From assembly GCA_964592255.1 (NCBI GenBank), contig CAZQCI010000045.1, positions 1-15,528 on the forward strand: a DNA stretch of 15,528 nucleotides. Direction: 5' to 3'. The translations under genes were made by a program, and so were the position numbers. The DNA is from CAZQCI01 sp964592255 (GTDB lineage Bacteria > UBA10199 > SBBF01). Positions 7,901 through 12,940 of this stretch are shown here, piece by piece. Position 1 is the stretch's first letter; each line of letters starts with the position of its first letter. The notes below the pieces were generated by a model, which was not told where the DNA came from, did no database searches, and saw only the letters and a program-made list of their open reading frames with translations.

Positions 7901-9876
7901 AACTACAATTGAATGTATCTTCCGTAGTGTTTGACTCTAGTAATTGGAATGTGCCCCAAACAGTGACGGTGACTGCTGTAGATGATACTACGGTTCAAGG
8001 TGATCGATCCGCTACTATCACCCATTCTGTTTCCAGCACGGACCTTGATTACAATGCCTTAGGCGTTTCCGATGTGCTTGTTAGTGTTATTGATAATGAT
8101 ACCTCCGATCCAGGAAGTGGTGGTAGCACCGGTGGCGGTACCACCGGTGGCGGTACCACGGGTGGCGGTACCACCGGTGGTAGCACAGGCGGCGGTACAG
8201 GAGGTACAACGGATCCGGGTACTAATGTCCCCGTTGTGGCAAATGCCGGTGTGGACCAAACAGTGATTGCGGGTTCTCGTGTTGCCTTGGATGGATCGTC
8301 TTCTGAAGGCAGTCATTTGGTTTATCAATGGGAAATTGTCTCCGGCGATGGCACTCTCAGTGATGAAAACACCGCAACACCGACGCTTGTGGTTTCCAAT
8401 ACTGCCAGTGATGATATTCAGATTCTTCTCACTGTTGTTGATGATGCAGATCAAGAAGCTAGTGACACCTTAGTCCTCCACGTGGTTGCCTCTACCATTA
8501 CTTCTACAGAATTAAGTGAGGGGGTTGTGGCTGTTTATAATACTTTAACTATTCGCGAGGCTGTTGCTGATCAAACCGTTACCCTTTCTTTCAAAGATGT
8601 CAGTATTCAATTGCCGCCAGGTCAAACCAATTATGTGTTAGCCGTCACAACTGAAAACCGTTTGGCAATTGGTTTGCCACAAATGAATAATGGAAGAGGA
8701 GCCGTGTACGTGTCGCATGGTAACCTTAATACTTTAAGCGGTAGTTATGTACTTTCCGGCAACGAAGCCTCTTTCTCAGTCAGTGACGCTCATGTAGGTT
8801 CTGATATCTCGGCTATTTTTGCCGACGCCAATGTTTCCAACTCTTCCTTTGATCTATTTGAAGGGTTAGAGGAGGGGGATGGGTTTGGCAGTTATATCGA
8901 CTCTGGAGATTTGGAAGGTGATGGCGAAGAAGAAATTGTGGTTGTGGCTCCTCATGCTTCTACTGATGGTGTTGCCTATGTTCTGGGAGAAACCCTGCAA
9001 GCTGTTTTAACTGGTAGTTCTTCTTCTCCTTTACATTCTGTTTATCTCTCCGATTTATTAAGCGCTTCCCATAATGATGATTTTATATTTGTACCTGATA
9101 ATCGGGCTTTTAATCTTAACTTAAAGCCCCAACCGCTTTTAACGACTTCCGAAAAGACAGCGTCCGTTTTTATGCTTTTAGGAGATCAAGGAAATGCCGG
9201 TTCTCAAGATTTCTCCTCTGCGGATATGAGTGTTTCTCTTGCTGGAGGCTCTTCTTACCATTCTATGGCTACAGGTGATGCCAATGGAGATGGACAAGAA
9301 GATGTTGTGGTGGTGGAAGATGATGGAAGCCTGTCGCTCTATTTTGGTCCGTTTGCTTCAGGAGCCGATTTGTCGAGTCAAACTCCTGATGTGGTTGTCT
9401 CTTCCGATCAAGCTACGTCTTCTTTTGGTTTGCAAATCTCTATCGGGGATGTGTCTGGAGATGGAATGGGTGATTTGGTGATTGGGGATGCAGGCTATGG
9501 AAGCTTTGGTGTGCTTTATGTGATCTTTGGTAGTGCTCAGTGGGATAATGCTATCGATTTGGATAACAATGCCCATGTGCTGACAATTACCGGAGACAAC
9601 ACGGGAGATGGTATCGGTAGTGATTTTGAACTCACCGATAACGATCAAGATGGCGTGGATGAAATTTATGCTGTTACACAATCTGGCCGTGTGCATCGCT
9701 TTAATTTACAGCAAGCCACAACGAGCCAGGCTACAGGTGGCAGTGGTTCTAGTGGGGGCTGCTCGTTGCAGCTTCATAGCCCTGTTGTTGAAAAGGTTTC
9801 TGGAATCCTTTCCATATTTGTTTTGACTGCTTTATTTTTTGTCTCAAGAAAAAGAGTGTTTAAAAACCTTTTGTGA
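1903..9876 (+). CDS. Giant secreted Calx-beta repeat surface protein with FG-GAP propeller and Cys-type C-terminal sorting tail
   Basis: The protein has 2657 residues. Residues 1-21 are a signal peptide (cleavage after AHA). Residues about 22-405 carry Asp-box motifs (TADAGSSW near 70; STDGMTTW near 357), suggesting a sialidase-like beta-propeller. Residues about 407-2067 are fifteen Calx-beta-like repeats of about 110 residues, each ending in a D-N/D-D motif that in this family binds calcium. Next come a Gly/Thr linker (about 2068-2108), a PKD-like domain (about 2110-2196), and FG-GAP-like repeats with calcium loops (GDLEGDGEEE, GDANGDGQED, GDVSGDGMGD, NDQDGVDE). The tail has Gly-Gly-Cys-Ser (C2620), a hydrophobic helix and RKR, resembling MYXO-CTERM and other Cys-type sorting signals. 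I infer a calcium-stabilised, surface-anchored adhesin. The start is supported by the signal peptide although no Shine-Dalgarno site is visible. Its TGA stop overlaps the next gene's GTG. Confidence 0.9.
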   Translation: MFKRFILFLALIGLGVFQAHASEVTIDSTVNSTRSKHSGASSTVVFVSDQVGYAFYVDSSGECVYRKTADAGSSWGSVVVFDSQTDCLGVAVWYDQWTPGNNTGTQIHILTWDSGDSDLWYTQLDTSTDTVTTPVATSSSPGPSKGGSFAVGSNYGTITEGTDGVVYVGMHNTGDSYVLKCSSSCSSAANWSEAGTKPFSKNNDGLLLMPLASGNLIAMRWHVSTETIQSKVYTASSNTWSASWTDIDTTAEDNTSYDVSFGATVDKTTNKIYLVYVDYDTSGSVGGGDDDIKTAVYDGSSWTAKTDVLTNTSDGVTGAKIGFDEISGTFYVVYTARTTASKASTGRAYYRTSTDGMTTWSAASSALNTTSGDLRGARLNLMSGERLHATWNNPDGLYSAGLTDPIPPTVTLDSTSSSGDESSAAQLALSLSSAVSQNVTVHYTITAGTATSGDYTSSSGTATVAAGSTTGTLSVPIDDDSIDENDETFQVTISSPAYATLGTNTVHTYTITDNDGPPTLAVSDVTVDEGAGTATVSVTMTGSSSLGDTTVNYTTIDGTSFSGSDYTSTSGSLTWTTGETGAKTFTITLLDDAFDESEETIGVTLSGVSNGSITDDTGIVTITDNDSAPTLSVGDVTVDESAGTATVSVSISGLSSATVSVSYAATDGSATASSDYTASSGNLTWASGDTADKTFTIPILDDSLDETNETVVVSLSGASNATLLDDTGLVTLTDNDATPTLTINDVSVDEATGSATLTVSLTGLSGSTVSVAYFTTDGSAVNGSDYVSTVGTLTWSSGDTGDKTFTVTVLDDSEDEEEESFNVHLSSASNATLIDATGAVTLTDNDSAGITVEPSGGSTNVTEGSSSVDTLIVVLATAPSSPVTVTVTPSDDVSIDTTTLTFDSTNWNVVQTVSVSAVDDDQVEGAHSASLSFNVTSSDTHYDGFTLSSLAVQVTDNDSAGVSIIESSGATSVTEGGAGDTYTVVLTSEPSADVTIDMTPDSQVLSDVDSLVFTSTNWNIAQTVTVSAVDDARIEGNHSGVLSHTVSSDDSDYDAISANSVIVSIVDNDFAGVSVSETDSSTQVTEGSSGDSYTLVLTSEPLDDVTVQIQTDAQTTTDVSSVIFTSSDWNVPQTVTVSAVDDTDVEATHSSTITHTVTSTDTDYEGLSVAHVTVTVIDNDIPSLSIDNVSVDESTGTATITVTMTGISDSTVTVDYATVDGTAHASSDYTAVNGTLTWAPGESGEHTFEVPLTDDTLDETDENFSITLSNESGAALLNNSALVTLVDDDSTPTLSFAATSSSGDEASSPVNIVINLSAASGEEVTVDYAVTGGSASASDYSLSSGTITIPAGDTAATLSLDIVDDALAESSETVEISLSNPTQASLGTDLIYTYTIADNDSFPSLSISDVSVNESAGNATVTVSMSGSSGSLVSVDYATADGTASAGSDYTSTNGSLVWNSGETGDKTFVVSLLDDSISETDETIVISLSNISNASLSDASSVITMIDDETAPTVSFSSTDSSAAESESSSTFTVTLSGVSSRDVTVNYDASGTASSSSDYTLSSSSITIPAGFTSASFSLTIDNDGVDESDETVVFTLSSAVGATLGSVTSVTYTILDDDTAGITILPSGGSTHVTEGDTTSDTYTVVLNSEPLDDVTVQIDDGTQLLADQISLTFTPENWNVVQTISVLAVDDDVAEGTQSVSITNTVTSSDPLYDGIGADSIDVDITDNDTAAVSVTETAGSTQVTEGGSADSYSFVLTSAPTAAVNIDLTTDAQLSLDITTLTFDSTNWNVPQTVTVSAVDDDVAEGNDISSIGVTVSGADSVYDNFAVALGDVQITDNDTAGVSVTETGGTTEVTEGSTSDTYSVVLTSQPLADVTIAINEDAQANVDVHSLTFTSINWNVPQTVTVSAIDDEVVEGNHAGTLTMSIATTDTNYDGLTINSLTVSLIDNDTAGVSLVQSGGSTEVTEGGGTDSYTLVLTSQPTSTVTVSFSIPSELQLNVSSVVFDSSNWNVPQTVTVTAVDDTTVQGDRSATITHSVSSTDLDYNALGVSDVLVSVIDNDTSDPGSGGSTGGGTTGGGTTGGGTTGGSTGGGTGGTTDPGTNVPVVANAGVDQTVIAGSRVALDGSSSEGSHLVYQWEIVSGDGTLSDENTATPTLVVSNTASDDIQILLTVVDDADQEASDTLVLHVVASTITSTELSEGVVAVYNTLTIREAVADQTVTLSFKDVSIQLPPGQTNYVLAVTTENRLAIGLPQMNNGRGAVYVSHGNLNTLSGSYVLSGNEASFSVSDAHVGSDISAIFADANVSNSSFDLFEGLEEGDGFGSYIDSGDLEGDGEEEIVVVAPHASTDGVAYVLGETLQAVLTGSSSSPLHSVYLSDLLSASHNDDFIFVPDNRAFNLNLKPQPLLTTSEKTASVFMLLGDQGNAGSQDFSSADMSVSLAGGSSYHSMATGDANGDGQEDVVVVEDDGSLSLYFGPFASGADLSSQTPDVVVSSDQATSSFGLQISIGDVSGDGMGDLVIGDAGYGSFGVLYVIFGSAQWDNAIDLDNNAHVLTITGDNTGDGIGSDFELTDNDQDGVDEIYAVTQSGRVHRFNLQQATTSQATGGSGSSGGCSLQLHSPVVEKVSGILSIFVLTALFFVSRKRVFKNLL
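3121..8103 (+). repeat. Fifteen Calx-beta-like repeats coded in tandem, order 4A-3B-4A-4B
   Basis: Each unit is about 330 bases. Type A starts with P-T/S-L-S and a V(D/N)E motif and has DYTxxxGxLTWxxGxxxxKTF in its middle, with a shorter-strand variant at the 1st, 9th and 11th units. Type B starts AGVSV, has VTEG, then F-x-S-x-NWN-x-x-Q-T-V-x-V-x-AVDD. Approximate unit ends on the DNA are 3450, 3783, 4110, 4443 (A); 4782, 5112, 5445 (B); 5772, 6105, 6435, 6768 (A); 7107, 7437, 7770, 8103 (B). The units have diverged in DNA, so this is an old protein repeat, not a recent DNA expansion. Confidence 0.85.
8119..8190 (+). repeat. 15-base tandem repeat coding a Gly/Thr linker
   Basis: Three nearly identical 15-base units GGTGGCGGTACCACC start at 8131, 8146 and 8161, flanked by degenerate copies at 8119 and 8176. 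They encode GGGTT pentapeptides that form the flexible linker between the Calx-beta rod and the PKD-like domain. The near identity of the units, in contrast with the diverged Calx-beta repeats, suggests recent slippage, so the linker length may vary between strains. Confidence 0.85.
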
Positions 9877-10292
9877 CATTGCCTCCCAAAAAAAACACGT
9901 TAAGCCAAAAATTTTGGCTTGAATATTCAAGGCCAGGATCCTTGCTCCCTCAAGTCCTTTTGGTCGTAGTGCTGGCTGATTTCATTTTTGCCGAAATTCT
10001 TTTTATCGCTTTCCATTCAATCCTTTGGGCTTCTTTGTTTCCGGTATTATTTTTGATATGGGTTTTTACGTTGAAGCAAGCCAGTCACAAGAGGATGAAA
10101 GACCATTTCGATCTTTTAATGAGTCAACAAGCCGCTGAAGTAACTATTTATCCTGAGCAGTTTTCTCTTCAATCCAAAGTGACTTTCAATCAGGCGTTAA
10201 AGTTTTTGGCGGATGAGGCTGTAAAAAGAAAGGCGCAGTTAAATTCGTGGCAAGGATTGGACTATTATATTTTTAAGCCGACTCATTATTAA
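9873..10292 (+). CDS. Small membrane protein coupled to the giant surface protein
   Basis: The GTG start at 9873 overlaps the TGA of the giant gene (GTGA), a layout that implies translational coupling; there is no separate Shine-Dalgarno site. The 139-residue product has a short polar N-terminus, then two adjacent hydrophobic helices at about residues 25-47 and 49-66 joined by a very short turn, then a charged soluble C-terminal region of about 70 residues (KQASHKRMKDHF onward). This predicts a membrane hairpin with both ends on the same side, most likely cytoplasmic. No family is recognised. Location suggests a helper in export, anchoring or quality control of the giant protein, but this is only inferred from position. 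TTG at 9879 is an alternative start. The last 20 bases overlap the end of the convergent bufC. Confidence 0.7.
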   Translation: MTLPPKKNTLSQKFWLEYSRPGSLLPQVLLVVVLADFIFAEILFIAFHSILWASLFPVLFLIWVFTLKQASHKRMKDHFDLLMSQQAAEVTIYPEQFSLQSKVTFNQALKFLADEAVKRKAQLNSWQGLDYYIFKPTHY

Positions 10293-11001
10293 CTTGTGCG
10301 ATGAGGCCTTCATTGACCCAGGTCATGAGATAACCCGCCATGGTTGAAGCCTCTTTGGCTTTGCTACAGAGTGTTTCAAATGAGTCGTTTTTTTTTATTC
10401 CTGCCAATAATTTCTTTTCAAGAGAGTCGATAGGTCGATAGTACGATTGATAGTTTTGTCGCCAAATGAGCAGATCCGTCTTAGTTTTTTTATATTTAAT
10501 CGATTTTTTTCCTTTGATGACATCTTTCCAAATAATCCCTACAGGCCATTTAAAGGTTTTTATCTGACAGGCTTGTATGAGTTTAAAGCGCAAAGCTGGC
10601 CAAGATTCTGCTGGAACGGATTGAAGGTCAACTCTGGTGATAGGAACCTCTTCAATAGCATCAAATACATTTAATAAATCCCATTCTAAAGCAGCTAAAT
10701 CAGATACATAAGGCCATTTTTTGAAAAAGGGTGTCTTTTTGATGAAGGGAGCGAGCTTGTTGCCAGCATAACGCAAAGAGAAATGAGTGGGGGGATATTT
10801 GGCTAAATAAAGAGTGATTAAATTATGCCAATGGTTTTCCCCCATCAGTTGAAACAAAGCTGGAAAATCTTCCTTTAAGCTATCTCGGATGCGATAGAAA
10901 TACATGTTGGCATAAATATCCAACCGATCTTCAGGCGATAGCCGCGGGCTTCCGGTAACGGGAAGTTTATTGACTCCAAAGTTTTTCATTGCGGCTATCA
11001 C
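10273..11001 (-). CDS. bufC: Bufferin operon protein BufC (DUF2063, putative DNA-binding-domain fold)
   Basis: The protein shows the DUF2063 signature: PRLSPEDRLDIYANMYFYR, then LKEDFPAL, then the YPPTHFSLRYAGN segment (about residues 18-82), and a C-terminal half typical of these MNIO partner proteins. In bufferin and methanobactin systems this partner delivers the precursor peptide to the MNIO enzyme. The GTG start used here has no Shine-Dalgarno site. The frame stays open upstream to a stop at 11086-11088, and that stretch reads LLWKLITAPDGV directly before the GTG codon, which looks like the conserved start of the family. No ATG, GTG or TTG exists there; ATA at 11064-11062 overlaps the bufB TAA and would give 263 residues. 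So the true start is uncertain and the gene may be damaged. The 3' end overlaps the convergent membrane-protein gene by 20 bases. Confidence 0.8.
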   Translation of the reverse strand: MIAAMKNFGVNKLPVTGSPRLSPEDRLDIYANMYFYRIRDSLKEDFPALFQLMGENHWHNLITLYLAKYPPTHFSLRYAGNKLAPFIKKTPFFKKWPYVSDLAALEWDLLNVFDAIEEVPITRVDLQSVPAESWPALRFKLIQACQIKTFKWPVGIIWKDVIKGKKSIKYKKTKTDLLIWRQNYQSYYRPIDSLEKKLLAGIKKNDSFETLCSKAKEASTMAGYLMTWVNEGLIAQVNNESA

Positions 11002-11060
11002 GCCATCAGGTGCCGTAATGAGTTTCCAAAGAAGTGTCTGTGTTTTGGGGAGAGGGTATT

Positions 11061-11948
11061 TTATAGAACTGATGGTTCGACAATTTCACTGTGTCCATGA
11101 TGATAGTGAGAACATGGTGAGATTGTCGAACCATATACATTTTTAAAAATTTTTTTCGCTTCTGAAATTTCTTCCATGAGTTTTGGAAAAGCCGGAATTT
11201 TATCGTCTCGTTCCAACAGGGTAGATGTCGGTCCAAAGCGTTGTAGAGCTTTTTGATATAAATCCCAAACTTTTTTCTTCACTTTGTGGTCATGCGTATC
11301 CAAAAGATGAGTTTTTTTGTTGGAATGGCCCGCCACATGGAATTGTTTGACGCGATGGGTAGGAATAGCTGCGATATAATCCATCGGATTGTAAGAATGA
11401 TTTTGAGAACTGACGAAAATATTGTTGATGTCTAGTAGAATGAAGCAATTGGCTTCTTCTGCAATGCGGGCCAGAAATTCCCATTCCGTCATGGGGGAGT
11501 CCACAAACTCCATGTAGCTTGAAACATTTTCCAAAAGAATAGGGCGCTCCAAGTAATCCTGCACGTGTTTGACGCGCATAATCACATGGCGCAAAGTTTC
11601 TTCGTTGTAAGGCAAAGGGAGTAAATCGTGGACGTTATGTCCTAATACTCCGGTCCAGCACAGGTGGTCAGAAACCCACGGTGGATTGACGCGCTGGATA
11701 AGTTTTTTTAATTTTTTAAGATAATCTTGATTGAGTGGATCGGTGGAACCGATTGACAGGGAGACCCCGTGAAGCACGATGGGGTAGCGCTCCCTAATTT
11801 GATCGAGAAAAAAAAGGGGACGGCCCCCCTCCAGCATGTAATTCTCGGAAATCGCTTCAAACCAGTCGATTTGAGGTTTTTTTTCGAGAATATACTGATA
11901 ATGCTGGGTGCGGAGACCGACCCCAAAGCCTAAGAAAGGAAAATCCAT
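11061..11948 (-). CDS. bufB: Bufferin maturase BufB, MNIO family (DUF692)
   Basis: This 295-residue protein is a multinuclear non-haem iron oxidative enzyme with a TIM-barrel fold. Family motifs appear in order: GVGLR (9-13), WFEAISENYM (29-38), VLHGVSLSIG (58-67, H60), SDHLCW (93-98), HDLLPLPY (107-114), LENVSSY (139-145), LLDINNIFVSSQNH (171-184), HVAGH (204-208), DTHDH (217-221) and LERDDKIP (245-252). The His, Asp, Asn and Glu residues in these motifs are the usual iron ligands. In bufferin systems it oxidises cysteines of the BufA peptide into thiooxazole groups that bind metal. The ATG overlaps the bufA TAA by one base (TAATG), so translation is coupled. The last 25 or so residues (from about N270) are encoded by a palindromic repeat and look foreign to the family. 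Confidence 0.92.
   Translation of the reverse strand: MDFPFLGFGVGLRTQHYQYILEKKPQIDWFEAISENYMLEGGRPLFFLDQIRERYPIVLHGVSLSIGSTDPLNQDYLKKLKKLIQRVNPPWVSDHLCWTGVLGHNVHDLLPLPYNEETLRHVIMRVKHVQDYLERPILLENVSSYMEFVDSPMTEWEFLARIAEEANCFILLDINNIFVSSQNHSYNPMDYIAAIPTHRVKQFHVAGHSNKKTHLLDTHDHKVKKKVWDLYQKALQRFGPTSTLLERDDKIPAFPKLMEEISEAKKIFKNVYGSTISPCSHYHHGHSEIVEPSVL
11072..11134. repeat. Palindromic repeat inside the 3' end of bufB
   Basis: Perfect 13-base arms ATGGTTCGACAAT (11072-11084) and its reverse complement (11122-11134) flank a partly paired centre; pairing can extend inward to 11094/11112 with three mismatched or G-T positions, leaving a 17-base loop. The 11-base core ATGGTTCGACA also occurs at 12385-12395 inside the large repeat upstream of bufA. 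The element encodes the terminal residues of BufB and lies just upstream of where bufC should start. Confidence 0.85.
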
Positions 11949-12214
11949 TAGCTCTTAACGACAGTGCCTTTCTGATCGGTGCAGGCTTTTTCGCTATCTA
12001 CTTCAACCCAGCCTTTGCCTTTGCAGCCGTTTTGCCCTTTGCAGGAGTTTGTGGCGCTTTTGCAAGCTCCGGTTCCTTTGCAGCTGTTAGTACCGCTACA
12101 TTTTACCTTAGCAGTGGTGGTGGGGGCAGGGGCGTCGGTTGCCATGGCGTGGCCTGCGAATACCATACCTGCAACGACGGTTGCTAAAATGGCACCTGTT
12201 GTTTTCTTGGTCAT
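11948..12214 (-). CDS. bufA: Bufferin precursor peptide BufA (Cys-rich exported metallophore, BufA2-like)
   Basis: The 88-residue product has a signal peptide (basic MTKK, hydrophobic 7-21, cleavage predicted after AMA at 25). The mature part is a Pro/Thr linker then a core with six cysteines at 39, 45, 51, 58, 64 and 78, built from repeated CKG units (SCKGTGACK, SCKGQNGCKGKGW). This is the pattern of BufA-type (DUF2282-like) peptides found beside MNIO enzymes. After modification of core cysteines by BufB and BufC, the peptide is exported and is thought to sequester copper or related metals in the periplasm. A strong AAGGAG site fixes the start. It is the first gene of the operon bufA-bufB-bufC. 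The choice of BufA2 over BufA1 subtype is from the CKG spacing and is less certain than the system itself. Confidence 0.9.
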   Translation of the reverse strand: MTKKTTGAILATVVAGMVFAGHAMATDAPAPTTTAKVKCSGTNSCKGTGACKSATNSCKGQNGCKGKGWVEVDSEKACTDQKGTVVKS

Positions 12215-12221
12215 AACTGAT

Positions 12222-12227
12222 CTCCTT
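12222..12227 (-). promoter_or_regulatory. Shine-Dalgarno site of bufA
   Basis: AAGGAG on the minus strand stands 7 bases before the bufA ATG. It is the only strong ribosome binding site in the buf operon, in keeping with bufB and bufC relying on coupling. Confidence 0.75.
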
Positions 12228-12275
12228 CATTCTTTAGAAAGTAAGCAGAGTCATTCCACAATGGTATAACTCCCC

Positions 12276-12296
12276 CTAACTTTTTCGAAAGTTTAG
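12276..12296. promoter_or_regulatory. Imperfect palindrome upstream of bufA, possible operator
   Basis: The stretch CTAAC-TTTTTCGAAA-GTTTAG is an imperfect inverted repeat centred on TTCGAA, about 70 bases before the bufA start. Bufferin operons are often controlled by metal- or stress-responsive factors (for example ECF sigma factors), so an operator here would be logical. No clear -35/-10 pair is visible next to it; a weak TTGAAG-N17-TATTTC pair lies just upstream on the minus strand. Confidence 0.2.
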
Positions 12297-12347
12297 AAGA
12301 AATACCTGAAAGTAACCTGGCCTTCAAATTAATTTTTGTTTATGTTA

Positions 12348-12503
12348 GTCATTGCGAGGAGGGCTCGGCCCGACTCGGCAATCCATGGTTCGACAGGCCA
12401 CACGGTGGCTTGCCACACGGTGGCTTGCCACACGGTGGCTTACCACGCTGTGGCAAGCTCACAATGCTCTGGATTGCTTCGACCTTTCGGGTTTTGCAAT
12501 GAC
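12348..12503. repeat. REP/MITE-like palindromic intergenic repeat
   Basis: The outer ends GTCATTGC (12348-12355) and GCAATGAC (12496-12503) are perfect inverted repeats, and inside them GCAATCC (12378-12384) pairs with GGATTGC (12471-12477). This nested layout, with a GTCATTGCGAGGAG-type end and a GGATTGCTTCG segment, matches a widespread type of non-coding palindromic repeat seen in many bacterial genomes. The centre holds three tandem 15-base units and the ATGGTTCGACA core. It fills most of the 336-base gap between the divergent bufA and ccmE starts. The rest of that gap holds the bufA leader and only weak promoter-like sequence for ccmE. Confidence 0.8.
12400..12444. repeat. Three tandem 15-base units in the centre of the palindromic repeat
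   Basis: ACACGGTGGCTTGCC occurs at 12400, 12415 and 12430, the last with one change (G to A). Each unit contains the small inverted repeat CCAC-ACG-GTGG. A decayed, partly inverted fourth unit follows to about 12460. The array appears to have grown by slippage inside the mobile repeat. Confidence 0.85.
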
Positions 12504-12550
12504 GAAGGATAATAGTTGATTTTTCAGGATGGGTTTGGTTTATACAGACC

Positions 12551-12940
12551 ATGCCCGGACAAAAAAAGACGAAATATTTGATCGGTTTTTTGATCATAGC
12601 CGGCGTTCTGACTTATCTTTTAAGCACCAGTTTTCAATCATCCCTTCAATACTACGTTACCGTCAGCGAACTCCATCAAGATATGGCCCGTTATAAAGAC
12701 AAAGTGCTCAAAGTCGCTGGCACCGCAGAGGCTATCTCTAAAGAAGGGGCTACTTATCAGTTTTTAGTTCATGAAGGAGGGGAGATTTTACGAGTCTCCT
12801 ATAAAGGCTTTGTTCCCGATACTTTTCATGAAGGATCAGAAGTGGTTGTTACCGGTAGTCTCAACTCCGATAGCTCTTTTGAAGCCACTGAAATTTTAGC
12901 CAAATGTGCTTCCAAATATGAGGCGAAAATTCAACCATGA
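12551..12940 (+). CDS. ccmE: Cytochrome c maturation haem chaperone CcmE, Cys-xxx-Tyr variant
   Basis: The 129-residue protein has one N-terminal membrane helix (about 8-25) and a periplasmic OB-fold domain with the family features VTVSELHQD, VLKVAGTAE and EVVVTGSL. CcmE receives haem from CcmC/D and hands it to CcmF for attachment to apocytochromes. The covalent haem-binding site is normally H-x-x-x-Y; here it is C119-A-S-K-Y123 after LAK, the Cys variant known from archaea and Deltaproteobacteria such as Desulfovibrio. The gene has no visible Shine-Dalgarno site: a TATACA box lies only four bases before the ATG, so a leaderless transcript is possible. Its TGA overlaps the ccmF ATG (ATGA), so the two are coupled. 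Confidence 0.93.
   Translation: MPGQKKTKYLIGFLIIAGVLTYLLSTSFQSSLQYYVTVSELHQDMARYKDKVLKVAGTAEAISKEGATYQFLVHEGGEILRVSYKGFVPDTFHEGSEVVVTGSLNSDSSFEATEILAKCASKYEAKIQP

Noticed and set aside
8059..8454. Minus-strand 131-codon ORF rich in TGG repeats
   Set aside because: It is the shadow of the Gly/Thr linker repeat inside the giant gene.
11006..11236. Minus-strand ORF across the bufB-bufC junction as a separate small gene
   Set aside because: It is in another frame of bufB, has no ribosome binding site and includes the repeat; the two buf frames explain the region.
12400..12444. CRISPR array
   Set aside because: The 15-base units are directly joined without spacers.
12349..12597. Minus-strand ORF with repeated GKPPC units
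   Set aside because: It is a translation of the palindromic repeat and runs into ccmE antisense; no start signal.
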